Assembly: GCA_026002815.1 (NCBI GenBank)
Contig: BPGB01000003.1
Location: 124,001-188,000, forward strand
Direction: 5' to 3'
Source of the DNA: Candidatus Woesearchaeota archaeon
Lineage (GTDB): Archaea > Nanobdellota > Nanobdellia > Woesearchaeales > UBA9642
Length of the DNA: 64,000 nt
Shown here: positions 33,302 through 42,644 of the stretch, one piece after another
Layout: each line of letters begins with the position of its first letter
How positions within the stretch are numbered: position 1 is the first letter of the stretch
Program-made: the position numbers and the translations under genes
Notes under the pieces: model-generated
What the model was told of the DNA's origin: nothing
Databases searched by the model: none
The model's input: only the letters and a program-made list of their open reading frames with translations

Positions 33302-34465
33302 TTAACCAAACATTTCTATATAGTCCTTACTGTATTTATCCTCCTCTTTTTTAATTTTGCTTATTGCATTAATAAAGTCTTCTTCTTTTACAATATCTCT
33401 ATTTTCTCTTATTGCAAAATATCCTGCTTCTGTAACTACTGCTTTTATCTCTGCACCAGAAATATTTTTTGATAATTCATATATTTTAGGCATATTTATC
33501 TTCTTATCAACAGGCATGTTTTTCATATGGATTTTATATATTTGTTTTATTCCTTCTACATCCGGATTTGGAACTTCTATAAGCCTATCAAGCCTTCCTG
33601 GTCTAAGAATTGCTGGGTCGAGTATATCTTTTCTATTAGTGCAACCTATTATTTTTACATTATCCAAAGGCTTAAACCCGTCAAGTTCTGCAAGAAGTTG
33701 CATAAAAGTTCTTTGAACCTCTCTTTCTCCTGAAGTTCCTAACTCTATTCTTTTAGCACATAATGCATCAAGCTCATCTATGAAAACTATTGATGGCGCT
33801 TTTGATTTTGCAAGCAAAAATATCTCTTTTATTAATTTCGCACCATCGCCAATAAACTTTTGTACTAATTCTGAACCAACAATCTCTATAAAAGTGGCGT
33901 TTGTTGAACTGGCTATTGCTTTAGCAAGCAAAGTCTTTCCAGTACCTGGAGGACCATAAAGAAGTATCCCTTTTGGAGGTTGTATTCCTATTTTTTTAAA
34001 CAATTTAGGATTTGTAAGAGGAAGTTCGATGACTTCTTTTATTTCTTCTATTTGATTTTTTAGACCACCAACCTCGCTCCAATCAACTTTCGGTTTTTCT
34101 ATTATTACAAATCTTTCCACATCAAAATTTTTTGAAGTATTTATTTTATCTACTATATTCAAATTTTTTTGTTCTACTAAAACCGAATCTCCAGGTTCTA
34201 TTTTAAGGTTTTTAGACACCTTTACATAAAATTTGTTTCCATTAGGTATTTTTATTAATGCATGTTCTTCACTTATTACTTCTGAAACTTCTGCAACCAT
34301 AAGACTCGGCGCCTTAAATCTTTCAAGTTCCTCTCTCAAAGAATTAATAGCTTCCCTTAGTATTCTATTCTCGTCCTCAAGTGCACTGTTTATTTGTTGA
34401 GTATAACTAAAACTTATTGTTTCTTTTTCAGAATCTTTTTCTTTTAAACCAGAATTGTTGTTCAT
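33302..34465 (-). CDS. pan: Proteasome-activating nucleotidase (PAN)
   Basis: 387 aa. This AAA+ ring unfolds proteins and feeds them to the 20S proteasome. N-terminal coiled coil (about 25-50, NSALEDENRILREAINSLRE), OB domain (52-110), then the ATPase: Walker A GPPGTGKT at 171-178, Walker B IVFIDELDA at 226-234, second region of homology with RPGRLDR. The C-terminus reads YIEMFG; the final M-F-G stands in for the usual HbYX gate-opening motif (with Phe for Tyr), a mild departure. It is the last gene of a minus-strand run that includes unknown membrane proteins 56 nt upstream. No proteasome subunit is in the window. Confidence 0.95.
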   Translation of the reverse strand: MNNNSGLKEKDSEKETISFSYTQQINSALEDENRILREAINSLREELERFKAPSLMVAEVSEVISEEHALIKIPNGNKFYVKVSKNLKIEPGDSVLVEQKNLNIVDKINTSKNFDVERFVIIEKPKVDWSEVGGLKNQIEEIKEVIELPLTNPKLFKKIGIQPPKGILLYGPPGTGKTLLAKAIASSTNATFIEIVGSELVQKFIGDGAKLIKEIFLLAKSKAPSIVFIDELDALCAKRIELGTSGEREVQRTFMQLLAELDGFKPLDNVKIIGCTNRKDILDPAILRPGRLDRLIEVPNPDVEGIKQIYKIHMKNMPVDKKINMPKIYELSKNISGAEIKAVVTEAGYFAIRENRDIVKEEDFINAISKIKKEEDKYSKDYIEMFG

Positions 34466-34521
34466 TTTTAGAAAGAAATAATATTATATTTATAAATTTT
34501 TATTTATAATGTAGATTAACT

Positions 34522-34914
34522 TTATCTTAATATGTGTTCCTCATAATTTTTAATTGATTTTCTAAGATTCTCGTATGTTTCGTTTAATTCTTCCATCATT
34601 CTTTTCAATAACTCTTTATCAGGTTTTTTTATTATTGTATATATTATTGCCTTGTATTTTGCAAAATTTTCTATTATCTTAAGAAAATATCCTCTTTGTT
34701 CTGTATCTGTTATTTTAGGGAAGTAATTTTTACAAGCAGTTTCTATTTTTAAAAGAGTAGGTTCTTGTTTTTCCTTAATATATTGTATGGCTTTTTCAGG
34801 ATCATTCATATTATAATATAATATGTTTTCATGCTCTGTTTCTATTATACTCTTCATTGTTTTAATAAGCAGCATTATTTGTTCTTCAATTTTTTTATTA
34901 GTTTCTTTTTTCAT
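34522..34914 (-). CDS. Hypothetical helical protein, 130 aa
   Basis: Not recognised. It seems to be a four-helix soluble protein (EEQIMLLIKTMKSIIETEHE, PEKAIQYIKEKQEPTLLKIE, YFLKIIENFAKYKAIIYTII, KELLKRMMEELNETYENLRK). It overlaps the upstream DUF2391-like gene by 4 nt (ATGA type), so the two are translationally coupled and likely act together. No catalytic residue pattern stands out. Confidence 0.75.
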   Translation of the reverse strand: MKKETNKKIEEQIMLLIKTMKSIIETEHENILYYNMNDPEKAIQYIKEKQEPTLLKIETACKNYFPKITDTEQRGYFLKIIENFAKYKAIIYTIIKKPDKELLKRMMEELNETYENLRKSIKNYEEHILR

Positions 34915-35600
34915 TCTTTACCTACAATGTCTGCAGTACATGCACCTATTATTGCCGCAATAAGTACAACAGATGTCATTTTATAACTTTCTATAAAATC
35001 ATGACCGAACTTCGGATAAAATAAATATAAAACCATTATGGACATTATAATCGAAATAATATATAAAGCCAATAATCTTAGAGGAATAAATGCTAATATT
35101 TTAGGATCTTTTATTTTTCTAAAACCTGTAGCATATAAGAATAAAACTCCTACAAAGAATGCAAGTATGAATAGAAATGTTGCTCTGGAAATGTCTATGT
35201 TCTCAGATATTTTTATTCCATAAAAAAAAGTATAATGCACAACTAGTCCAATGAATGCGCCTACAAATCCTTTAATTATGTCTTTTCTTCCAAATTTTTT
35301 TAAAGGATGATCTCCTGTTTCTTTTTTTATTTCCTCTTCTAATCTTTTCAACTCAAGTATTTCTTGTTCTTCTATTTTTTTGGTTGAATCTATATCTTTA
35401 TTAATAGCGGATATTTGTTCTAATTCTTGTTCTTTCTCTTTGCTTATTTTTTTTTCTTCTTCATATACAAAATTCTCTTGTTTTTCTATATTAATATTTT
35501 CTTTTAATATCTTGTTTTGTAGTTGGATTATAGTATCGAGTTTAGAATTAATACTTGCTATTGTTGTGTTTTTTTTTGTTTTTTTATTACTTTTTTTCAT
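34911..35600 (-). CDS. DUF2391-like membrane protein with coiled-coil N-terminus
   Basis: 229 aa. Residues 1-95 are a Lys/Glu-rich coiled coil (KLDTIIQLQNKILKENINIE, then KEKEQELEQISAINKDIDST). Four or five membrane segments follow, starting with the family-like KFGRKDIIKGFVGAFIGLVV and HYTFFYGIKIS, later FLFILAFFVGVLFLYATGF, LLALYIISIIMSIMVLYLF and SVVLIAAIIGACTADI. The match to DUF2391 is from the GFxGAFIGLVVHYTFFY segment and is moderately sure. It is coupled by a 4-nt overlap to the next gene. Function unknown. Confidence 0.75.
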   Translation of the reverse strand: MKKSNKKTKKNTTIASINSKLDTIIQLQNKILKENINIEKQENFVYEEEKKISKEKEQELEQISAINKDIDSTKKIEEQEILELKRLEEEIKKETGDHPLKKFGRKDIIKGFVGAFIGLVVHYTFFYGIKISENIDISRATFLFILAFFVGVLFLYATGFRKIKDPKILAFIPLRLLALYIISIIMSIMVLYLFYPKFGHDFIESYKMTSVVLIAAIIGACTADIVGKE

Positions 35601-35683
35601 TTTGTTTATTTTATTTTACTGTCCTTTTTTAGGTGGTTAAATAATCTTTTCTAGATAGATAAATTCTATCTAATGTATAATAT

Positions 35684-36973
35684 TTAAATATTTTCCTTAA
35701 ATACTGCTTTTTCAATGTTATATGTTCCAGTAAGTGGTGCATCCATAAAGCCTTGGATTGCAGCATCGGCCAGTCTTCCATCTTCTAGCCAATAAAAAAG
35801 CCAATCATTAACATATTCCGGAGTTTGTTGAATTAATCCTGCACCTATATGTTCAAGCCACTCTTTATTACTAACTTCATGCGCGCCTATGGGCGGAGCG
35901 ATTATTATAGGGATTCCTAAAGCACTGTAAAAGGACATTTCACTTGGTTTAGTCCATAATATATCTGTCTTTCTTAGTGCGTCATTGAATTTTTCAAAAT
36001 ATCCTTTTTTATCAATAGAAAATATTATTTCAACCATTTGATTATTAAATTCTGCTAGTCTCTTTTCAAAATATACTTTTAAATCAATTTTTGTTCCTAC
36101 AGAGATTATTAATTTTATATCATTATTCTTTATCCTGTCATGCAAAGAGTTTATTATTTTATCTGCAATTTCTGTTTGCGCACCTGCACCCCCAATAGTG
36201 AACATTAAGGTTAATCTATGGGTTTTGTATCTTTCTATTTTTTTAATATTAAAATCTTTTTCTATATGTTTTTTAATTAGGGGGGCGTATTTTTGAAAAA
36301 AAATCTTTTTAGGATCCAAATTTACAAGCCTTGATAATATGTCTTTTTTAACTATTTCCTTATTATTTCCTATATTTTCTTTTGGTAATGGAAAACCTGT
36401 TTCTATTATCTTTCTTGGTGAAACCCCGTATTGTAATAATCTATGAGTTACGTGTCTACATGGACTAAAGTATGTTATTGTTGAATCTTTAGGATTATCA
36501 GGAACCCATATTCTATGTATATCTGTATCTGTTACTACACAATAAACTTCTTTTTTATAATAATTAAAAGCCATTGCTGGTATAAAGTGTGTTGTTATTA
36601 CAGGAATGTCTTTTTTTGAAGTATAATCAACTATGCTTTTACAGAATCCTTTCTTTATTAGTGCTTTTAATCTAAGAACGCTAAAATTTGGTTTACTTAA
36701 ATCTCTGAAAGGAAAAAAGGGACTTATCTTTTGTAAATTATCATAAATTTTAAATGCTATCTTTCCAATGAACGTAATATCTTTCAATCTTGATATGAAT
36801 TCATAAAATTCTCTTGCCTGTTCCCATAATCGATGATCTCTCATTGATACACTCTTATCGCTATTGGCTGTTATTATTCGTTCATAAGCTATATCTTTCA
36901 AAGGATATGCTGCTCTTTGATGTCCATATCCCATATCTACGGATATTATCCAGGCTTCTTTTTGTTTTTTCAT
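35684..36973 (-). CDS. MGDG-synthase-like glycosyltransferase (GT28-type)
   Basis: 429 aa. The N-terminal motif ISVDMGYGHQRAAYPL matches the G-x-G-H-x-x-A-A start of monogalactosyldiacylglycerol-synthase-type enzymes. Further landmarks are THFIPAMAF, CVVTDTDIHRIWVP, then a C-terminal nucleotide-sugar domain with LMFTIGGAGAQTEI, and TKPSEMSFYSALGIPIIIAPPIGAHEVSN with the donor-binding Glu. The acceptor may be a lipid or glycan; the sequence does not decide. It is directly downstream of a GH13 glycosidase gene (81 nt), which points to shared carbohydrate metabolism. Confidence 0.82.
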   Translation of the reverse strand: MKKQKEAWIISVDMGYGHQRAAYPLKDIAYERIITANSDKSVSMRDHRLWEQAREFYEFISRLKDITFIGKIAFKIYDNLQKISPFFPFRDLSKPNFSVLRLKALIKKGFCKSIVDYTSKKDIPVITTHFIPAMAFNYYKKEVYCVVTDTDIHRIWVPDNPKDSTITYFSPCRHVTHRLLQYGVSPRKIIETGFPLPKENIGNNKEIVKKDILSRLVNLDPKKIFFQKYAPLIKKHIEKDFNIKKIERYKTHRLTLMFTIGGAGAQTEIADKIINSLHDRIKNNDIKLIISVGTKIDLKVYFEKRLAEFNNQMVEIIFSIDKKGYFEKFNDALRKTDILWTKPSEMSFYSALGIPIIIAPPIGAHEVSNKEWLEHIGAGLIQQTPEYVNDWLFYWLEDGRLADAAIQGFMDAPLTGTYNIEKAVFKENI

Positions 36974-37054
36974 CTTTTTAGACTATTTATTATTATTTAT
37001 CTTTGACTTTTTTATATTGCTTTATTGATTATTTTTATTATATCTTTTATGCGG

Positions 37055-38998
37055 TTATTTTTGTATTACCTGAAATATATGGCTTTCTCCGGGTTCTAAA
37101 ATTATGTTTAAGATTTTTCCTTCCCTTATGTATTGTTTGTTGTTGAGCAAATCTTTTATCAAATATTTTTTTGAGAAATCAATAAGAGAATTTTCATCTA
37201 AGTATATTTGTGTGTTGCATTTATTATGGATGTCCATATTTACGCATATAAGCATTATTTCCTTTTTTTCTTTTTTGTGACTTTTACTATTATACACTCT
37301 TAAGAAACTGAAAAGTTGTGATTGACTATTTATTCCTTGACTTGTTGGCACATATATGTATTTTCCTTTTTGTAAAGCGATATGCTTATTTCTTATGCTA
37401 TTAACTTTTGTTATATGTCTTTTTAAATCTTTATCTGATTCCCAATCTATTTTGCTGTATGAGAAAAGATTTATTGGATGCCATTCTAATTTTTCAAAAC
37501 CATTAAATATCATCGGTATTCCAGGAATGGTTGCAGTTATTACCCATCTGCTTTTGTTCGCTCTTTCAGAAAGTATTTGGTCATGACTTAATTGTCCTAA
37601 AAGTTTTTTAGTATTTCTTATGAAATCATGGCATTCTGGAAAGATGAAGAATCGAGCATTTTCTGGGAAGAATTTTCCAGAAATATTGTACATGTAATCA
37701 AGGTATCCTTTTAATGTTTCTACAGTGTATAATTTGTTAGAGAAATCACCATATACTGCAGTAAATCCTGCTTCAAATAATTCTGGTATGTCATCAACAT
37801 ATGATTCTGCAATAAAAACAACATCTCCTGTTAGCGAACCATTTTTTGGATGTTCTTTTTTTGCAAAATCTCTTGCTTCAATGATACATTCTCTCCAAAA
37901 ATCAAGCGGTATTCTATATGCGACGTCGCATCTGAATCCATCTATACCTGCATGTTTTATCCAATACTTTGGTATTGCTTTAAAGTACGTATACATTTCT
38001 TTTATTGTTGGGTTTTTTGGTGGAGAATTTTTTCCTTCCGGTATCCTATAATTCCAATTTAATTGTGCCGCGTCCTCCCACCAATATCCATGATCATAAG
38101 GACACATTGTGAATCTCGCATCTCCCCATGGTTTTCCTTTTTTTAAGTCCTCAGGATAAAGATATGGTGCTTCAAGACTTTTTATGTCCTCTTTATATAG
38201 AAACCATTCTGGATGTAATCTCTGTAGTACAAAGTCGTGACTTGTGTGATTAAAAACTAAATCCATATATACCTTTATTCCTCTTTTATGAGCTTCTTTT
38301 ATCATTTCTTTAAATTCTTTTATAGGATCAGAGAGAGATGCATAAGGCCCTTGGGTGTGATCTTTATCTATTGATAATTCTGGATCTATTGCTTTGTAAT
38401 CTCTTATACTATAAGGACATCCTGGTTGCATGTATGACGGGAATAAATCATGAGGATTATAATTTCTATAAAGTTCCCCTATTGGATGTATTGGATTAAG
38501 GTAAAGGATTTTTATTCCCATGTTCTTTAATTGATCAAGTCTATGTTTAAGATCGTCGAAAGCTCCTGATTGTCCTAATTTTGGTCTTCCGCTTTTGTCT
38601 ATTTCTTTTTGTCCAAAAAATCTTATAAACGCGTTATAAACAATGCTTTCATCTATGTATGAAGGATCAACATGTATTTCTGCAAAATCTTTTTCTTCAG
38701 GGCTAGTGAGCCAATGCCAATATTCATGCTGATCGTGTCTCCATCTGAATGTTGCCTTATATATCCCGCTATGTTTTAATTCAAACTCTAACTGATAAAT
38801 TCCATTTTTCAATATCATATCATATCCATGATATCTGCCTTTTATGTTTGTCCATACTTCAACAATTATTTTTTCTGAGAGAATTTCTTCAGATAACTTG
38901 CATTGAAACAAAATCGTTTCACCAGTAACTTTTTTTATGACTTCTTTTTTAGGATAGGTCCATAAGAAAGTTGGTTTTTCAAGAAGTTTTGTTTCCAT
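37055..38998 (-). CDS. GH13 alpha-amylase family enzyme
   Basis: 647 aa. An N-terminal beta-sandwich (about 1-110) precedes the TIM barrel. GH13 motifs: DLVFNHT at 246-252, GFRCDVAY with nucleophile Asp358, FIAES with acid/base Glu398, and PECHD with Asp458. The active site is complete. The N-terminal layout and NPIHPIGE region recall alpha-glucan:maltose-1-phosphate maltosyltransferases, but the substrate cannot be fixed; alpha-amylase or maltosyltransferase are both open. No signal peptide, so it acts in the cytoplasm on stored or imported glucan. Start follows the SD GAGGTGAG. It heads a minus-strand run with the glycosyltransferase. Confidence 0.9.
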   Translation of the reverse strand: METKLLEKPTFLWTYPKKEVIKKVTGETILFQCKLSEEILSEKIIVEVWTNIKGRYHGYDMILKNGIYQLEFELKHSGIYKATFRWRHDQHEYWHWLTSPEEKDFAEIHVDPSYIDESIVYNAFIRFFGQKEIDKSGRPKLGQSGAFDDLKHRLDQLKNMGIKILYLNPIHPIGELYRNYNPHDLFPSYMQPGCPYSIRDYKAIDPELSIDKDHTQGPYASLSDPIKEFKEMIKEAHKRGIKVYMDLVFNHTSHDFVLQRLHPEWFLYKEDIKSLEAPYLYPEDLKKGKPWGDARFTMCPYDHGYWWEDAAQLNWNYRIPEGKNSPPKNPTIKEMYTYFKAIPKYWIKHAGIDGFRCDVAYRIPLDFWRECIIEARDFAKKEHPKNGSLTGDVVFIAESYVDDIPELFEAGFTAVYGDFSNKLYTVETLKGYLDYMYNISGKFFPENARFFIFPECHDFIRNTKKLLGQLSHDQILSERANKSRWVITATIPGIPMIFNGFEKLEWHPINLFSYSKIDWESDKDLKRHITKVNSIRNKHIALQKGKYIYVPTSQGINSQSQLFSFLRVYNSKSHKKEKKEIMLICVNMDIHNKCNTQIYLDENSLIDFSKKYLIKDLLNNKQYIREGKILNIILEPGESHIFQVIQK

Positions 38999-39319
38999 GA
39001 CTCACCTCATAAATATGTTCTTTTATATAATCGATGTATGTTATTTTTATTTGTGTTTTATATTTATAAAATTTCGCTTTTCACATTGTTAGATTGTGTT
39101 GTTAATACTCTTTATAATTATCATGCTAAAATCAGACTTTAAACAAAAAATTGATTTAAAAAGTATAATAATTGATTTAAAGAATATAACAATTCAAAGG
39201 AAGTAATAATTAAGATTACTTTGTTTAGTTGAGAATGCATATGATGTGTAATTAATGATTTTAAAACATACTGGACAGGTTTGGCAAAATTATTTAAATA
39301 AAAAAACATTTTTTGTATA
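38999..39319. other. Divergent intergenic region, AT-rich
   Basis: 321 nt between the divergent GH13 and Cas4-like genes. It contains a short direct repeat, AATTGATTTAAA, twice (about 39149-39160 and 39170-39181), and a TATA-like AATTATTTAAATAAA about 20-34 nt before the ATG at 39320. No reading frame is convincing. Confidence 0.45.
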
Positions 39320-40213
39320 ATGATTAATGTAACTCAGCTTTCTGAATATATTTATTGTCCGAGAAAACTTTTCATAAGCGGCGTTTTACAATTAAAAGAA
39401 CCTTCAAAAGAGAGTCTTGTTAAAGGAAGCATATGGCATAAAACATATGACTTAATAAATAAGGGAGAGAAAAATATTGTTATTTCTGTAAAATCAGACA
39501 ATTATGAAGAGATATTTGATTTGTATAAGAGGACTTTTGCAAAATATTTGAGAGAAGCAATAATTTCTCAAAAATCAGCTTTGAAAAAATTAGAAATATC
39601 GATGATTTCAGTATTTAAAGAATATTGGCCCAATTTTGAGGAGGAAGCAATCTTAAGAGCATCAAATATTTATTCTTTTATTAAAAAGAGCAACTTATTA
39701 GGGGAAGAATTATGGGAGAAGTTAACTCCTAAAATACTTTCGGAACAATATTTTAAGTCTGAAAATCTTGGAATCTCAGGAATAATAGATATTATAGAGG
39801 TGCATGAAACTTTTTCACATGAAGGACTAGAAAAATTATATGTTCCTATAGAATTAAAAACAGGCAGCATACCTTCAAAAGGTATATGGGATACTCATAG
39901 AATACAATTGGGTGCATATTTGTTGCTACTAGAAGAATCGGGTAAGAAAACAGGGGAAGGATTAATCAAATATGTTTCATGCAAGGAAAATAGAAAAGTA
40001 GTAGAAAATAGGGTATTAGTAATGGATGCTTTTTTAAAGCAAGAAATAAAGAAAACAATATTTAATGTTAGAGAGATTTTATCTTCAAAAGAACCCCCTG
40101 AAAAGACAAGTAATAAGAATAAGTGTTCAAAGTGTTCTTTCAGGGAAATATGCTATAATGATCAGTCTATGAAAAAATTATTAGAAGAAGCATTAGAAAA
40201 AAGAAGATCTTGA
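39320..40213 (+). CDS. Cas4-like / RecB-type Fe-S nuclease
   Basis: 297 aa. PD-(D/E)XK exonuclease of the Cas4/Dna2 type. Features in order: a first cysteine in EYIYCPRKLF (Cys13), KGSIWHKTYD with the RecB-family His, GISGIIDIIE with catalytic Asp, PIELKTG with E-x-K, QLGAYLLLLEE (QxxxY motif), and three C-terminal cysteines in KCSKCSFREICYN, which with Cys13 make a 4Fe-4S site. All catalytic residues are in place. No CRISPR array or other cas gene is in the window, so this is probably a stand-alone repair nuclease. It begins a one-directional run of nuclease genes. Confidence 0.9.
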   Translation: MINVTQLSEYIYCPRKLFISGVLQLKEPSKESLVKGSIWHKTYDLINKGEKNIVISVKSDNYEEIFDLYKRTFAKYLREAIISQKSALKKLEISMISVFKEYWPNFEEEAILRASNIYSFIKKSNLLGEELWEKLTPKILSEQYFKSENLGISGIIDIIEVHETFSHEGLEKLYVPIELKTGSIPSKGIWDTHRIQLGAYLLLLEESGKKTGEGLIKYVSCKENRKVVENRVLVMDAFLKQEIKKTIFNVREILSSKEPPEKTSNKNKCSKCSFREICYNDQSMKKLLEEALEKRRS

Positions 40214-40358
40214 TTTTTTTTATGTGGATTTTTTATTATTGAATGTGCTTAATGTAGGGAGATTATTGTTTAACAGAAAAATTTAAATAGAAAAATTTAT
40301 ATATAGTGGCTGTTTATTTTTATTTATATATTATATTTTGTTATTAAGGGTGATTTTT

Positions 40359-40646
40359 ATGCCAGAAATGAAAGCTGATCCAAAAAGTATGGAAGAGAAA
40401 AAATTTTCAAAACAATTAATAGGTAAAACAGTTATTTCGAAGTCAGGAAAGAGATTTGGTGAGGTTGGTGATATTATCTTCGAAACTAAATCTGGAGAAT
40501 TAATACATTTAATATTAGTAAATCCCACATCTTATATCGAAAAGTTGGAGTTGGAAAAAACAAAAGATGGTTCGATATTAGTTCCGTTCTCAGCAGTAAT
40601 TGCTGTAGGGGATTTTGTAGTTCTTGCAGAGGAGGATATAATTTAA
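40359..40646 (+). CDS. PRC-barrel domain protein
   Basis: 95 aa. A single PRC-barrel fold: IGKTVISKSGKRFGEVGDII, GELIHLILVNP, ILVPFSAVIAVGDFVVLAEE. In archaea these small proteins may bind RNA or, like CdpB-type PRC proteins, take part in cell division; neither is shown here. Start at 40359 because of the SD AAGGGTGATT; the longer frame from 40338 starts before the SD. It lies 145 nt after the Cas4-like gene, and a second PRC-like gene lies at 43394. Confidence 0.85.
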   Translation: MPEMKADPKSMEEKKFSKQLIGKTVISKSGKRFGEVGDIIFETKSGELIHLILVNPTSYIEKLELEKTKDGSILVPFSAVIAVGDFVVLAEEDII

Positions 40647-40752
40647 AGCGAAATATATGTTTTATCTGAAATATACGCAGTGAATATATATGAAAATTTT
40701 TCGATTTATTTTTATAAAATAATTTAAAATATGCTTTTTCTATTATTATTTG

Positions 40753-41646
40753 ATGAATACGAAAATAGGAATAAGAAATAAGAAAATAAGAATATTGTAT
40801 TTTCTATCAATAATTTTAATAGTAATATTTTTATCTTTTTTTATAGTATCTTACTATACTTTCAATAATACGCCTTATTCTTTATCAGAAACATTTACCG
40901 TAGCAAATTGGAACTTACAAATTTTCGGAGACAAAAAGGCAAATAACAGCGAAATTCTTCAATATTATGCCAACGTAATAAAAAATTTTGATATAGTTTT
41001 CCTACAGGAAATACGGGACAAAGATGGAAGTGCCTTTCAAGAGTTATGCAAAAAATTAGATGCTTATAAGTGTATAGTATCATCAAGAGCAGGCAGGAGT
41101 TCTTCAAAAGAGCAGTACGGTGTTGTTTATTTGAAAGACTTAAATGTTTCCTTTTTTGATTATAATCCTGACATTTTTGACAGGTGGGAACGTCCTCCTA
41201 TTAAAATAAGTGTCTTCTTTAATAAAACTAATTATACAATAAGTTTTTATAATATTCATACAAAACCTTCGAATGTGTCTATAGAATTATTTTATTTAGA
41301 AAAATTAATCGATAATACGGCAGATGTTAATTCTGAAAATATTGTCGTATTAGGAGATTTAAATGCTGATTGTTATTATTATAATGCTTCACAAAAAAAT
41401 GCTTTTTTACTAGGATGGTATTGGCTTATTGGTGATTCGGATGACACTACTTCAACGAAAAGCGATTGCGCTTATGATAGAATAATTATGAATAATGACT
41501 CATATATGGAGTATATATCGCACGGTATTGAACATACATTATATTCAGACCATTACTTGATTTGGGCTAGATTGCTTAATAAAGAAAGAAGAGATAAAAA
41601 GTTTAATGATTACGTACGACATTTACAACAATTAATTTATAAATAA
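40753..41646 (+). CDS. Endonuclease/exonuclease/phosphatase family protein, membrane-anchored
   Basis: 297 aa. An N-terminal membrane anchor (about 12-35) is followed by an EEP (DNase I-like) domain: FTVANWNLQIFG, VFLQEIRDKDG with metal-binding Glu, YNIHTKPSN, VVLGDLNADCYY with the G-D-x-N motif, and a C-terminal SDHYLIWA with catalytic Asp-His. The active site looks complete. The anchor places the enzyme on the outer face, so it may degrade extracellular DNA or act on phospholipid head groups. The substrate is undecided. Start 40753 (ATG) rather than the overlapping TTG. Confidence 0.88.
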   Translation: MNTKIGIRNKKIRILYFLSIILIVIFLSFFIVSYYTFNNTPYSLSETFTVANWNLQIFGDKKANNSEILQYYANVIKNFDIVFLQEIRDKDGSAFQELCKKLDAYKCIVSSRAGRSSSKEQYGVVYLKDLNVSFFDYNPDIFDRWERPPIKISVFFNKTNYTISFYNIHTKPSNVSIELFYLEKLIDNTADVNSENIVVLGDLNADCYYYNASQKNAFLLGWYWLIGDSDDTTSTKSDCAYDRIIMNNDSYMEYISHGIEHTLYSDHYLIWARLLNKERRDKKFNDYVRHLQQLIYK

Positions 41647-41777
41647 AGACGCTCTTTTATTTTAAATATTAAATAGTTTAAGAATAACTTTTATTTTTTG
41701 TATATTTATATTATAAAAGATAATAAATTATCTACAAAAACAGTATAAAGTGTATAAAAAGTATAAACAGTGAGCGT

Positions 41778-42167
41778 ATGAATAAGAAGGCTAAAGGTTC
41801 AAATGCGGAAAGAGATTTAATTCATAGATTTTTTTTAAATGATTGGGTTGCGATAAGAAGCGCAGGTTCTGGAAGTATGCAGTATCCTAGTCCTGACATT
41901 CTCGCAGGCAACAATCTTAGAAGACTTGCTATTGAGTGTAAAGCAGTAAATGATACAAAGAAGTATTTTACTAAAAAAGAAATCGAAGAATTAGTGTATT
42001 TTGCTAAAAAATTTGGTGCAGAACCTTGGGTTGCTGTAAGATTTGATAGGATAGACTGGTTTTTTTTAAACGTAGAGGATCTTGAGTTGAAGGATAAAAG
42101 TTTTTTTGTTGATGTTATTATCGCAAAGAGAAAGGGACTTGATTTTAATACTTTAATAGGAAAATAA
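41778..42167 (+). CDS. hjc: Holliday junction resolvase Hjc
   Basis: 129 aa, normal size. It cuts four-way DNA junctions in recombination and fork repair. Motifs: GSNAERDLIHRF with catalytic Glu11, the Ser-rich RSAGSGSMQYPSPDILAG with catalytic Asp, and LAIECKA with E-x-K. All present. A short SD-like GTGAGC precedes the ATG. It sits centrally in the nuclease run between the EEP-family and PD-(D/E)XK genes. Confidence 0.95.
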   Translation: MNKKAKGSNAERDLIHRFFLNDWVAIRSAGSGSMQYPSPDILAGNNLRRLAIECKAVNDTKKYFTKKEIEELVYFAKKFGAEPWVAVRFDRIDWFFLNVEDLELKDKSFFVDVIIAKRKGLDFNTLIGK

Positions 42168-42272
42168 TCAATTGTTTTAATATTTCTTAAATTATAATTT
42201 TTAAAACAATAAAATTTTTAAATGTGCTATACGATATGGTATAAAAATCATGATTTAAAAAGAGGTGTTAAA

Positions 42273-42497
42273 ATGGGATTAGATACTGTGATATTAGCAA
42301 TTATCATTGGTACTTTGGCAGCAATAGTTTATAGTTTGAGGATTCTCGTATTATTAGAGAGAAGAATAGCTAGAATGGATGAAAATATTGAGAAGATGAC
42401 TCATGTTATTGCAAAGCAAGAGATTCAGATATTGAATGAAGAAAAACGAATAGAAGAGGAAGAACAAAAAATTCTCGGTAAGAGGAAAAAGAAATAG
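42273..42497 (+). CDS. Small membrane-anchored coiled-coil protein, 74 aa
   Basis: One membrane segment (about 4-24, VILAIIIGTLAAIVYSLRIL) followed by a charged coiled coil (ERRIARMDENIEKMTHVIAK, then KRIEEEEQKILGKRKKK). Start at 42273 because of SD AGAGGTGTTAAA; the longer frame from 42222 has none. No enzymatic signature. Its position 105 nt after hjc suggests cotranscription. A scaffold or anchor role is only a guess. Confidence 0.75.
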   Translation: MGLDTVILAIIIGTLAAIVYSLRILVLLERRIARMDENIEKMTHVIAKQEIQILNEEKRIEEEEQKILGKRKKK

Positions 42498-42514
42498 TCC
42501 TTTAAATGACTATT
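42493..42514 (+). terminator. Possible terminator AATAGTC / GACTATT
   Basis: 7-bp arms around an 8-nt loop overlap the stop codon of the small coiled-coil gene and are followed by ATATTTTAATTAATG. T-tract is weak, so termination is uncertain. Confidence 0.35.
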
Positions 42515-42644
42515 ATATTTTAATTAATGTTTTACGTATTGTTTTTTAATTATTTTGCTTTTTTATTTTATTGTTTTTAATTATTAATTTCTTTTTAATA
42601 ACTTTTTCAATAAATTTATATTGTTAATTATTATTTTTTCTAGT

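Noticed and set aside
39320-40213. Cas4-like gene as part of a CRISPR-Cas locus
   Set aside because: No repeat-spacer array and no cas1, cas2 or effector genes lie within the window.
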